Shown here: positions 1 to 9,500 of the stretch, piece by piece
Position numbering within the stretch: the first letter of the stretch is position 1
Layout of the letters: every line of letters begins with the position of its first letter
Source: JAZMZS01 sp045120955
GTDB lineage: Bacteria > Bacillota > Clostridia > Oscillospirales > CAG-272
Reading direction: 5' to 3'
DNA: 37,688 nucleotides
Assembly (NCBI GenBank): GCA_045120955.1
Contig: JBGVFH010000009.1
Span: 1 to 37,688, forward strand
Notes under the pieces: model-generated
Told to the model about the DNA's origin: nothing
Databases searched by the model: none
What the model saw: the letters and a program-made list of their open reading frames with translations, nothing else
Program-made: the position numbers and the translations under genes

Positions 1-714
1 TGCTACATACCGACAAAAGCGTATCCGAGCACACCATAGCTGTTCTAAAGAAGTGCCACGATCATGGAATCCTTATCATGGCTGCAAGCGCAAGATCTTT
101 AAGAGATATTCTGATCTATAATGACTTGATCGGCTTTGATGCCATAACCGCTACAAACGGAGCTGTCGTTTCGCTTCCTCAGAACCTATTGGAAATTGGA
201 ATTCCATGTGAAAGCGGAGAAAAAATACTGTCTGCTATTTTGCAATACCCGGATGTATTTCTTTCCATAGAAACAAGCAAAGGTCTGTACTCAAACAGAG
301 ACATTCCGGTTTGGGAGCCTGTCATTTTGGATAAGTTTCCGACATTAACCGGAGGACATCATCCTCTATAAAATACTGGCAAGCAGCCAGCAGAAACCGC
401 TATATGAGGGCATTGAAACCACATTGACCGACGATGTGTACCACACCATTGCTAATAACGATCTTATCCAAATTATGAGCAAAGAAGCTACGAAATGGAA
501 CGGAATCAAGCGAATGCTCTCCCACTTTGGCGTTTCTCCGAGCGATGCTGTCTATTTTGGTGATGATAACGACGATATAGAGCCTATAAAGAACTGCGGA
601 CTTGGCGTAGCTGTATCTAATGCCATTCCTTCTGTTCTTGGCGTAGCAGATCGAATTGTTGACAGCAATGATATGGATGGCGTAGCAAAGTTTATAGAGG
701 AGAATCTTCTGTAA
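1..714 (+). pseudogene. HAD-IIB (Cof-type) phosphatase, 5' truncated by the window and frameshifted
   Basis: Reading starts in frame at base 3 (LHTDKSVSEHTIAVLKKC), which resembles the segment just after the DxDGT motif of Cof-type HAD phosphatases, so the true start lies left of the window. The frame runs to a stop at 369-371. The continuation is in the next frame from about 352 (EDIILYKILAS...) to the stop at 714. A one-base insertion near 351 explains the break. The C-terminal part carries the HAD motif IV block GDDNDDIEPIKNCGLGVAV and a KWNGIKRML segment containing the motif III lysine region. Family members dephosphorylate small phosphorylated metabolites; the substrate cannot be read here. 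It lies 15 bases upstream of a kinase-like gene in the same direction. It is probably non-functional unless the indel is a sequencing error. Confidence 0.75.
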
Positions 715-729
715 TAGAGAGGTTGGTAT

Positions 730-1604
730 ATGAGATTTGTAACGAAAGAACCAATAAACAAAGGCTGGTCCGGTGATAAGAAATACTGTGCTACCGATGA
801 AAACGGCACACGGTATCTTCTGCGTGTTTCTGACATTGCGCAGCATGACACGAAGCAGTCTGAATTTAACATGATGAAACAGGTTGCGTCTTTGGGAGTG
901 CCTATGTGTCAGCCAATCGAGTTTGGCACTTGTGAGGATGGTGTTTATTCCATCCAAAGTTGGATTGACGGCGAAGATGCAGAACAGGTCATGTTGGGCT
1001 ATTCTGATACCGAGCAGTATGTATATGGCTTGTAAGCGGGACGTATTCTTCGCAAGATCCACTCCATTCCTGCTCCTGCAACGCAGGAGGATTGGGAAAT
1101 CCGTTTTAACCGTAAAATGGATTATAAGATCAAAAAGTACGGTGAGTGCCCCATCAAGTATGAAAACGGACAGGCGTTCATTGACACATAAACGAGAACC
1201 GTCATTTGCTCAAAAACAGACCGCAGGTTTATCAGCATGGCGACTACCACATCGGTAATATGATGATCGACAGAGGCGGTCAGCTCCACATCATTGATTT
1301 CAACCGTAACGATTACGGTGATCCGTGGGAAGAATTTAACCGCATTGTGTGGTGCGCTCAGAAAGCTCCTCTCTTTGCTTCCGGTATGGTAAACGGATAC
1401 TTTGATGATAATGTGCCGATGGAGTTTTGGAGATTGCTTGCGCTTTACATTTCAAGCAACACTCTTTCATCCGTGTATTGGGCAATTCCGTTCGGACAGG
1501 ACGAAGTGAACACAATGCTGAACCAAGCCAAGGAGGTTCTGTCTTGGTACGATAATATGCGTAATCCTGTGCCGACATGGTACAAAGGAGATTTTAACAA
1601 ATGA
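730..1604 (+). pseudogene. aminoglycoside phosphotransferase (APH)-family kinase, broken twice
   Basis: The N-terminal lobe reads from ATG 730 to an in-frame TAA at 1033-1035. The same frame continues with AGRILRKIHSIPAPATQEDWEIRF until about 1178, where a one-base indel moves the sense frame. The C-terminal lobe then reads through INENRHLLKNRPQVYQHGDY to a TGA at 1602-1604. The catalytic HGDYHIGNMMI block and the metal-binding IIDFNRNDYGDPWEEF block are clear APH/choline-kinase family signatures. Family members phosphorylate hydroxyls of antibiotics or small metabolites; nothing here identifies the substrate. The start has GAGAGGTTG just upstream. The stop overlaps the next start (ATGA, 1601-1604), so these genes were once a translationally coupled operon. 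Two lesions make a functional protein unlikely. Confidence 0.78.
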
Positions 1605-2778
1605 AGCTAATTCTATCGTCTTGTGATTTTCGCAATGACAATGCAAGAAAAACTATAATAGATAATTTGAGCAAGCCCATAGCCAATGTAAGCTCCTGTA
1701 CATTCCTAACGAGAAAGCTACATTTGAGACTATACACAGCGACCGTTACTACCTTAGGATGGAAGAGTTTGGCTTTTTAAGGAATAACGTTTATGTCTTT
1801 GATTACTATAATTCTGACGAATTTTTGAATCTGGATATCGACGTTCTATATATCAGTGGTGGTAATACATTCGCGACTCTTGATAGATTAAGAAAGTGCA
1901 ATTTTGAAAGCGAGATTATTCGGTATATAAAAAACGGAGTAATCTATATTGGCGGAAGCGCAGGTGCGCATATTGCGTCTCAAAGCATTGAACATGTGTC
2001 CGCTTTTGATCCTGTGCCGGAAGGCATGACAGAATTTAGCGGATTAGGTTTGTTTGATGGAATACTGATTTGCCACTACACAGACGAGCGCAAAGCCTTG
2101 TATGACAAATTGAAAACAGACGGAAAACACGAGATATATGCACTTACTAATGACGACTCCTTGGTTGTATGTTCTGATAACGATGATATGGTCGAGCACT
2201 ATGACCTTCTCATTGATGAGGATAATGATCCGGTCCATGATCCGGAGCCTCTACAGGACTACATGAACAAGTGGGACGGTCCTGAATTCATTGAACAGAT
2301 GCAGCTGAACAGTAGTAAATCCGTCCTTGAAATCGGTGTCGGAACCGGCAGACTGGCCGTTCGCGTGGCACCTTTGTGCGGCGAGTTTTATGGTGTGGAT
2401 ATTTCCTCAAAGACCATCGAACGTGCCAAAGAGAACCTTGCCGAATTTGAGAATGTCAGACTGACTTGTGCTGATTTCCTTTCTTACGAATTCGGTCGTG
2501 CTTTTGATGTCGTGTATTCCTCTCTGACTTTTATGCATATCGAGGATAAGCAGAAAGCCGTGAATAGAATTGCCGAGTTGCTGAATGCCGCAGGCAGATT
2601 CGTTCTTTCGATTGATAAGAATCCAAGTGAGTTTATTGATACAGGTATCCGAAAAGTAAAAATCTATCCCGATACCGCAGAAATAATAACCGAGTGCATC
2701 GAAAATGCAGGTCTCTCGCTTTTGAAGCGATTTGACACAGAGTTTGCAACAATATTTGTTGCAAAGAAAGATAGGTAA
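1601..2778 (+). pseudogene. peptidase E (S51)-class I methyltransferase fusion with a 5' frameshift
   Basis: ATG 1601 opens MKLILSSCDFRNDNARKTIIDN, a typical peptidase E N-terminus. A missing base near 1681 then shifts the frame, and the rest reads KLLYIPNEKATFETI...EEFGF to the stop at 2778. The peptidase part shows YISGGNTFATLDRL and the nucleophile elbow GGSAGAHI (about 1951-1974). Family S51 cleaves Asp-Xaa dipeptides. From about 2188 the protein continues directly into a SAM-dependent methyltransferase: SVLEIGVGTGRLA is motif I, followed by FYGVDIS and DVVYSSLTFMHI. The peptidase tail appears cut short at the join, so this may be a deletion fusion of two neighbouring genes. A shortened product starting at 1759 (339 codons) is open but would lack about 50 N-terminal residues. 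Confidence 0.72.
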
Positions 2779-2784
2779 AAGAAA

Positions 2785-3249
2785 ATGATAAACAGAGAAG
2801 AAATACAAGTGATTTTTGATAAATGGGTAAAGAAACTACGCCTTGTTCCGGCTTGGGATATTCGTCTGGAATGGGTGGAAGATCCTGCGTGGCGCAAAAC
2901 CGGTGATTTCAAAATCGACTGCGATGATCGGAAAGCCATTATTTTGCTGAACGCCACAAATCCCAAGCAGGAGAATATGGAAGAAGTGATTGTTCACGAA
3001 CTGATGCACCTAAAGCTCTATCCTTTGGATCAGGTAACGGAAGCATTGATCACCAGCAATTTTGAAGAAGGAACTCCTGGATACAACTTTGCATATCACG
3101 GCTTCTTCACTACCTTGGAGCAAACCGTAGAAGAACTGACCAAATGTTTTCTACTGGAATTTGGTGAGAACAAGAACTTATCCTTCGGACGGTGCAAGAA
3201 AATGAAGTCTTTTACAGAATTATATGACGGATTGAATAATATTGAATGA
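2785..3249 (+). CDS. small zincin-like putative metallopeptidase (HExxH)
   Basis: This is an intact 154-residue protein, the only undamaged gene of the left cluster. The motif VIVHELMHLKLY (His71, Glu72, His75) is the HExxH zinc site of zincin metallopeptidases. A C-terminal helix with TVEELTKCFLLEF could supply a third ligand or simply be structural. There is no signal peptide or membrane segment, so it should be cytoplasmic. Such short single-domain zincins are common in Firmicutes accessory clusters and mostly uncharacterised. The start is 6 bases after the preceding stop, with AGGT upstream, suggesting co-transcription with the neighbours. The substrate is unknown. The fold assignment rests on the motif and size only. 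Confidence 0.7.
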   Translation: MINREEIQVIFDKWVKKLRLVPAWDIRLEWVEDPAWRKTGDFKIDCDDRKAIILLNATNPKQENMEEVIVHELMHLKLYPLDQVTEALITSNFEEGTPGYNFAYHGFFTTLEQTVEELTKCFLLEFGENKNLSFGRCKKMKSFTELYDGLNNIE

Positions 3250-3268
3250 GGTAACAAAGAGGTGTGAA

Positions 3269-4112
3269 ATGTCAGAACCGTATTACAAGCCTTGCAGAGA
3301 GCTTGACATCTGCAACGAGCTGATTGAAAAATACTTTAATACACAGCAATATGAGAAGTGCTTTGAGGGGCATTTGGCTCTTGCTGAGCAGGGCTATCCT
3401 CTTGCCGAGTGTCAAGATCGGCTACTTCTATTATGACGGTCTCGGTGTTGAAAAAGACCTTGAAAAAGCGGTCTATTGGACACGCAGAGCCGCCGATCAC
3501 GGCGACCGTGATGGACAATGCAATCTTGCATGGTTCCATGAAGATACTATCGGTGTTGAACGAGATATGGAGCAAGCAAACTTTTGGTATCGCAATGCAG
3601 CTCTCCAGGATCACGACCTTGCCATTGAGAAATGCAAGGAGTTTGGCATTGATCTGAACGCTCCGATGATTGATCGTGAGGTAATCCGGAAAGAGCTTCA
3701 ATGCAGAATTTATCCGCTTGGCTATCTTGAAAGATACAAGTACACCGTGATTTGTACCTTCTATCAAGGCAAATGGATACTTTCAAAGCACAAGAAGCGC
3801 AACACTTGGGAAACACAAGGCGGTCATATCGAGGACGGTGAAACTCCGCTTGAATGTGCAAGGCGTGAGCTTTTTGAGGAAAGCGGTATCAAGGATGCTG
3901 ACATCTATCCCGTGTGCGACTATTGGGGCTTCAATAAGCAAGCCTGTTCAAACGGAATGGTTTTCCTTGCGGTGGTTCACTCCCTTGGCGAGCTTCCCGA
4001 AAGCGAAATGAAAGAAACGAAGATGTTTGACACTCTCCCTGCCGAGCTTACATATCCACAGACTTCACCGAAGCTGTATGCGGAAGCGGCAAAGAAATTA
4101 GGAGAACTATGA
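3269..4112 (+). pseudogene. Sel1-like repeat + Nudix hydrolase protein, frameshifted
   Basis: ATG 3269 follows AAAGAGGTG and opens MSEPYYKPCRELDICNELI. The frame stops at 3436. The continuation is in the next frame from AAG 3414 (KIGYFYYDGLGVEKD), so one extra base near 3413 breaks the gene. The middle holds two Sel1-type repeats (YYDGLGVEKDLEKAVYWTRR and the IGVERDMEQANFWYRNAA unit). The C-terminal half is a Nudix domain with a perfect Nudix box, G-x5-E-x7-REL-x-EESGI, within about 3823-3891. Nudix enzymes hydrolyse nucleoside diphosphates linked to other moieties; Sel1 repeats are protein-binding. An internal start could still give a Nudix-only product. Confidence 0.72.
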
Positions 4113-4129
4113 TGGGAATGAACAAATAA

Positions 4130-4360
4130 GAATTGTTGAAGCTCTCTCCGGGAGAGCTTACTGATATGGGTATATGTCCTACTTTCTTTAACCGTGATAA
4201 CGGCGGTGTATGGTCATTTGAAAACTGCACCTGCCCGAGGTATACGACTCCCGACGAGCAAGGCAATATTATTATGGATTACTGTTATTTTGTGAAATAA
4301 TGCGGACGGGAATATTCTTATGAGAGTGTTATCGCCAGAGAGAACTGGGCTACAAAATAG
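4130..4360 (+). pseudogene. gene remnant, unknown protein
   Basis: The frame from 4130 reads ELLKLSPGELTDMGICPTFF and continues to a TAA at 4298-4300. It then stays sense-like (CGREYSYESVIARENWATK) to a TAG at 4358-4360. The composition looks like real protein and not chance sequence, but no full gene can be assembled and no convincing start is present. I do not recognise the family. It lies between the Sel1-Nudix gene and the 4324-4797 fragment and belongs to the same decaying cluster. Confidence 0.35.
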
Positions 4361-4797
4361 CAGATGACTGTTTCAAGCTTCTTTTGAGCGATGATTTCTG
4401 CGGAGACCATGACACATTAAATATGCAAGCATTGGTCGAACAGCTTCTGCAGATCAACTCGCCCCTTATAACGGATGAGGTTATGGCATCTATGCGCAGA
4501 AGAATTCTTGAAAATACCTGCTTTGATGTAAGTAAGTATAACGGATATTACTTTACGCCGCTTGACTTTGTATCGTCTCCCGATTCGATATGGTTTGATG
4601 ATGTGAAACACGGAATCGAGCAGACCTTTGATTTTTGGATTGATAACATAAATGAGCAGGGCGTATGGACCCCAAACTTCTCTTGGGGAATTGACAGTGA
4701 TGCTTCAAGGCGGGTTACCGAGAATTGGAAGGGGTGTATTACTGTTAAGAGAGAAAAGATATTGCTTAACTTTGGTAGAATTGAAAATATGGAATGA
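4324..4797 (+). pseudogene. C-terminal fragment of an unrecognised protein, possibly prenyltransferase-repeat-like
   Basis: The open frame begins right after a TGA (4321-4323) with ECYRQRELGYKIADDCFKLL and runs 157 codons to 4797, without a good start codon or ribosome site. A TTG at 4384 is the only annotatable start. The end contains GVWTPNFSWGIDSDASRR followed by NWKGCITVKR. That Gly/Trp-rich block is reminiscent of squalene-cyclase/prenyltransferase alpha-barrel repeats, but this is a guess. The lack of a start and the remnant just upstream suggest a gene that has lost its 5' part. A strong terminator hairpin follows 40 bases later and marks the end of the cluster. Confidence 0.42.
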
Positions 4798-4837
4798 ATG
4801 TCACAACGCAGTTATGTGAAGATAAAATTGCAAGTTC

Positions 4838-4886
4838 AAGTCAACAACCCCGTCACAAATTGGGACGGGGTTGTTGACTTATTTAT
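4838..4886 (+). terminator. rho-independent terminator of the left cluster
   Basis: A perfect 17-bp stem pairs 4838-4854 with 4864-4880 around a 9-base loop. It is GC-rich at the top and followed by an AT-rich tail (ATTTATT). It lies 40 bases after the last open frame of the + strand cluster. Confidence 0.75.
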
Positions 4887-5164
4887 TACAGCACTTCAGA
4901 CGATAGCTTGTATACATAAAAAACGTTAAACAAACTACACGAAAAGTGGAGTCTGCTGTCTCATTCAGGTTGAAATGAACAGTTGTGCAGTTTTACTTTA
5001 ATGAGACAGATTTTTGTGTATTTGCGGGCTTTTTTGTGTGATATTGTTTAATTTTGTACTTGTTTTTTGTAATATTGTTGCTTATAATGTGGTTGAGACA
5101 GAATTTTATATAGCATTACAGAGTAATAGCCCATCCATATCTTTGCAGTATGAATGGGCTATAT
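4887..5164. other. intergenic region with two hairpins between convergent gene groups
   Basis: No gene is seen. A 10-bp inverted repeat, CTGTCTCATT (4956-4965) with AATGAGACAG (5000-5009), is followed by ATTTTT and could be a second + strand terminator or the ends of a degraded insertion. A 9-bp inverted repeat, ATAGCCCAT (5126-5134) with ATGGGCTAT (5154-5162), lies directly after the stop of the last - strand fibre-operon gene. It is the likely, weak, terminator of that operon. Confidence 0.5.
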
Positions 5165-5833
5165 TTAACAAATATCTGTTTTTGCTTTCTTGCGGCGACG
5201 TTTGAATATGACAAGATATATCAAGCCTGCACCGCATATCACGGCAAGAGTGACGTACAAGGTGAGATGTGCGGTATCACCCGTGTAGGGTGGCTTTGGG
5301 TCGTCCGGCTCGACCGGAAGCTCCTCTACTTTGAACTGCCAATCAAGATAGCCTGCAGCCTCTTGAAATTCATTATCAAGCTCTATCGGAACATCGAGCG
5401 TGACGTTCAGAGCTATCTCAGCGCCTGAATAAAACGTACCGAGATATACCCATTCGGTGAGCTGTGCGCTTTGGTCAGCGGGAGCATCAAAGAGGTTGGA
5501 ATCACCATTTTGTGACACCCTCAAATTCAATTTAGATAAGAAGTCTTCTGAGCCTTCTTTTGCACCAAGGGAGCGAATGTAAAGCCTGATTTTAACGTTA
5601 TTTGACACATCGTTTTTGATATACACCTTCTGTGTAATGCTATCTCCAGGCATGACACCTTTGAAATCAGTGAATAAATCTGTAGGTGAATATTCGCTGC
5701 CCGGCTCAAAAATGAAATCCCGAGCGTTACCGTCATAGGTAACTGTACCGTCTGCAAATATTGCAGACGACATATTCACGAGCATGACAGCCGTACAAAT
5801 AAGGATGAAAAATTTTTTTGCAAGCTTTTTCAT
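5165..5833 (-). CDS. secreted surface protein with sortase-like/membrane anchor, last gene of the fibre operon
   Basis: The protein is 222 residues. I chose ATG 5833 because AAGGAGGAG lies 6-8 bases upstream and the sequence then opens a classic Sec signal (MKKLAKKFFILICTAVMLV, cleavage near SSAIFA-DG). A longer frame back to 5893 overlaps the upstream gene without reason. The body is beta-rich (SITQKVYIKNDVSNNVKIRLYI), like other TasA/pilin-type subunits. The C-terminus has PKPPYTGDTA, then a hydrophobic span (LYVTLAVICGAGLIYLVIF), then KRRRKK. This is the layout of an LPxTG-type sorting signal with a variant PYTGD motif. No sortase is encoded nearby. It is the only member of the operon with an anchor, so it may tether the structure to the envelope. 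It lacks the SipW-type signal. Confidence 0.78.
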   Translation of the reverse strand: MKKLAKKFFILICTAVMLVNMSSAIFADGTVTYDGNARDFIFEPGSEYSPTDLFTDFKGVMPGDSITQKVYIKNDVSNNVKIRLYIRSLGAKEGSEDFLSKLNLRVSQNGDSNLFDAPADQSAQLTEWVYLGTFYSGAEIALNVTLDVPIELDNEFQEAAGYLDWQFKVEELPVEPDDPKPPYTGDTAHLTLYVTLAVICGAGLIYLVIFKRRRKKAKTDIC

Positions 5834-5846
5834 GTTTTTCTCCTCC

Positions 5847-6551
5847 TTATTCCTCGGTCGTTTGTGAAGCGTGCAGCGTAATGTTGCCTTCATCGTCCAC
5901 AGCTACATTCCAAGCTTCAATGACAGCATCTGTAGGCTCAGCCTGTATGGCGGAGGCTATTATCTCGACCGAGAGGGAATAACCTTCGGGCTTTGTGCCG
6001 CCGTTGTCGATTTCTGTACACGCTTTTATCAGAACTTCAGTATTCGAGTTTGCAGCGACAGGGGAAGAGTAGTACCAATATCCATCGCCTTTTATCCATT
6101 TGTTTGAGATGTCTGTGTCTGTGTCTGTGTCAGATAATACATTTTCGTATTCGATCGTGTAATCCGTGTTCTCAACAGGTGTTGCCGCATAAGTCTGGGT
6201 AACATTGCCGCTTTCGTCAAGCTTTACCCATGTGACGATAACTGCGGCACGGATATAGCTTTTGACAGTGCCTGTGTTTTTTATGGATACATTCTCTTTT
6301 GTCGTGCCGTCAAATTTTTCTTCCTCAATATCGTTGTCGACTTTTGCACCGTCAAATGTGTTTTGTACAGGGGTGGTTTTTGTAAAGACGTATGCAAGTG
6401 TCACACAGGAAATTACAGCGCAGAGAAGAGCAAGGATGGCAGTTATTGCTATGATCTGCTTCTTTCTGCCCGCACTGTTTTTGCTCATTGTGTTGCTGCG
6501 GTCTGTTGATTGCGCAAGATAGCGTTTTCCTGAAAAATTCTTTTTGTACAT
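5847..6551 (-). CDS. TasA/BsaA-like SipW-dependent surface protein (sixth paralogue)
   Basis: The protein is 234 residues; ATG 6551 is preceded by GGAGGCAAGGAAA. It has an unusually long basic N-terminus (about 33 residues), then a hydrophobic segment (IIAITAILALLCAVISCV). The SipW-type signature follows: LAYVFTKTTPVQNTFDG, matching the A-Y-x(n)-N-x-F pattern at the cleavage region of SipW substrates. The mature part has the KNTGTVKSYIRAAVIVTW strand block and ends with VIEAWNVAVDDEGNI, matching the C-terminal A-W-N motif of the other paralogues. There is a short Asp/Thr repeat (TDTDTD) at about 6109-6126. It lies 17 bases downstream of the large adhesin. Its stop overlaps the ribosome site of the anchored protein, so the two are co-translated. 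Confidence 0.78.
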   Translation of the reverse strand: MYKKNFSGKRYLAQSTDRSNTMSKNSAGRKKQIIAITAILALLCAVISCVTLAYVFTKTTPVQNTFDGAKVDNDIEEEKFDGTTKENVSIKNTGTVKSYIRAAVIVTWVKLDESGNVTQTYAATPVENTDYTIEYENVLSDTDTDTDISNKWIKGDGYWYYSSPVAANSNTEVLIKACTEIDNGGTKPEGYSLSVEIIASAIQAEPTDAVIEAWNVAVDDEGNITLHASQTTEE

Positions 6552-6568
6552 TTTCCTTGCCTCCTTCC

Positions 6569-9500
6569 TTAGCTTTCAGATTTGGTGCTTGACTCAGCAT
6601 CCGTTTCGGGCTCGATTACAACGCCGTTACCATTGTAGATATTCTGTGCGTACGTCTCGCTGTCGAGCCATTGTGTTTCATTCTTGCTGTTTTCGAAAGT
6701 AACAGTGTTTTCTGATACATTGGCTGTAAGAGTTATCTCCTTTGTTGCTCCGCCTGTCGGTTCGTAGCGCCAAGACCATGATGTGTCTTCTGTTACGGTG
6801 TACTTTGTTCCGACTGTGAGACCGCCTATAGTGACTGTGTCTGTTCCGTGAACAACTACCTTCATATTAAGCCCGTTGCCGTCTGTAACATTAAAAACAA
6901 AGCTCTCGGAAGGATCGATCGTCGTGCCTTGGGCGGCTTGTTTGGCGATTTTCAGCGATGTCAGATTGTACTCAAACTTGGCGTAATAAATATCTTCTTC
7001 GTAAAGTCCATCAGCGTTTTTCTGCGGTAGTATCTTTCCTGTGCTGCTATCAATCCACGATGAATCCACAGGAATTGTGCAACTCTCATCCAAATACCAA
7101 CCAACAAATTTATAACCATCATTAGGTATCGGGGTAGAGCCGTTGGCAGTACCACTTTTTACAAGCACATTTTCTGAACCAATGCTAACTTTACCATTGT
7201 CTTTAGACACAGGCACATACTGAATGGTAACATTCTTTTCTTGATAATAAAATTTGATAACATTTCTTTTAGAATCGGCTGCAAGGGTAAGTGTTCGGGT
7301 AGGTGTGCCGATCAACTCATATCCATCAATGTTAAGATAGGTTTCAGACACTTGTTGACCGTAAATTCCACTTTCGTTCTTTTCGGTTGCTAAAACCTTA
7401 TTTGTACTGTTTTCAAGGTATTTAACCGTATAATTCACTTCGATACGGTCATAGAAAAGTTCTATCAGCAAACCATTAGCCGTCAATGTACCTGATACGG
7501 TTGTTCCATTAACAGATGTTGCATCATTATTCTCTTCTGTTTTAACGCCGTTAAACGCAAAGCCTGAAATGGTAAGAGTTTCGGCAGAGTAAGTGTCGTT
7601 AATTGTACCGACAGATTCTATTGAACGATATTCAGTGTATCCGTTGCCTGAAAGATTTTGAACATAGTGGACGATACGGTAATAAGCGTGTTGTTCATCT
7701 TTGGTATAATAGAATGTGATTACATTTTGTTCAGCATTATCGGCAGACAACACAAGGCGCTTTTGATATGCGTCAGGCATATAACCTGAAATCGCCTCAA
7801 ACACTTCGGTTACAACAGCTTTCTTGTTGTCTGTAACAGATTTAGTGGTCAGCAGTTCCTCTCCGGTCGCTTCATCTATATACCGAACCGTATAAGGTAC
7901 AGATTTCTTTTCCACATACCAAAATGTAAATACATTATCACCGTCAACGCTCATTGTTACGGTATGGCTATTGGTTGTCGGGAAATAACCCTCTTGATAA
8001 TCTGAATAAAGGTCAGCACCACCCTTTGCAAGAAAAGTCTTATTCATTCCGGCAAGGGTACTGCCAATAGTAGGATCAGCTATCTGTGTATTTGTGCCTT
8101 CAAGTTTGTAATAAACCTCATATTTAACGGCAACCCTTGAACTCCACTTTGCGTAAATGTTCAGATCTTGATTGATAGGCATACTGTTAAATACAAATGC
8201 TTTTTCTGCACCATCTTCTTTAACATAGAACCATCCGGCAAAAGTATAATTGCCGTTTTCAACAGCCTCATTAGGTGCAGATGCTAAATCTTTATGATCG
8301 ACAAGCTGCGTTGTTCCGATTTGTTTTGATAGGGTTGCATCAAGATAAATATTTACTTCGTGCTGAACGGGCGCCCATTTTGCATAAAGGAGCAAATCAC
8401 CATCAGGCATCGTTTGTGATGTGAAATTAAACTCGGTACCAGCAAAGCATTGCGGAGTAGTGTACCAGCCTTTAAATTCGTAAGCGTTTGGTTCGAGAGT
8501 ATCAGGATAATCAGGAGTAAAGTTTTTATCTGCTAAACTCGAACCATACAAAACGGTTTCGGTCTTGTCTTCAAGAATATCGCCGTAATTACTGAATGTA
8601 AGTTCGTGCGAATTTCTTGTATAATACAGATATGCAGTTCTATTGCTAAATGATGGTACGGACGAATCCCTTTGTGTAAAGCCTGTAATTGGGAAATAAT
8701 CTTCCTCATATGTAAGCCTCAAAATACTACCATATGCTGATGATGTAAAATACAAATAATATGTCTTTCCATTATCTTCTCTCGTTGTAAGTCCCGTTGT
8801 ATCCTGTCCGGGCAAAACTTCAAGATAGTAGTACCAAGTGTATTTGTTTCCCGATTTGCCTGAATCAGTTAAAGTAATATCTTGATTGGGCATTTTTTCA
8901 AGGAAGGTGTAATATTTTGATGTAACGCTTGATTGCCAAGAGTTTCCATCGTAGGTTACACCGTTATCATCTACTATCGGCCAAATATCAGTAATATTGG
9001 CGTCATATTTTAAAGTTACAACCTTTACAATGTTTTCCGAACTACTGCTATTGCAGCTGTTATCGTGCGTATGCTCAATTTCACCGCAATCATAGCAAGC
9101 CGAGCGGTGAGTGTGTTCATATCCATAAGGGCATTTATTTGTATTAGGCGAAGAAAACAAATGTCTGTGCGAACGTGCATCACAACATTCATCGCAAGAA
9201 TGTTTGTGTTCAGTCAAGCCGCAAACAAGGGTACAATTATCGTGTGAATGTTCCTCTAAAACACAAAGACCGTCAGCTTCAAATGTTAAAGTATATGTGT
9301 TCCTCTTATAATAAACATTAACAACGGTTGATCCGTCACCCTCAACAACAACATTTTTGTCGGTAAGTGTAGCGTTGTATGTAAAATATGCCTCATCCTC
9401 AATTCCAGCAACTTCGCTAATTCTATCTGCACCACTTACGATACTGCCAGACATAGCATTTATTGTCATATAACCCCAATAACTGTAGTTATTATCATCT

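Noticed and set aside
730..4797. Alternative genetic code or programmed recoding to explain in-frame TAA codons and frameshifts
   Set aside because: TAA, TGA and TAG all serve as normal stops in intact genes nearby, and no slippery heptamers or recoding structures are seen at the shift sites. Decay or sequence error is simpler.
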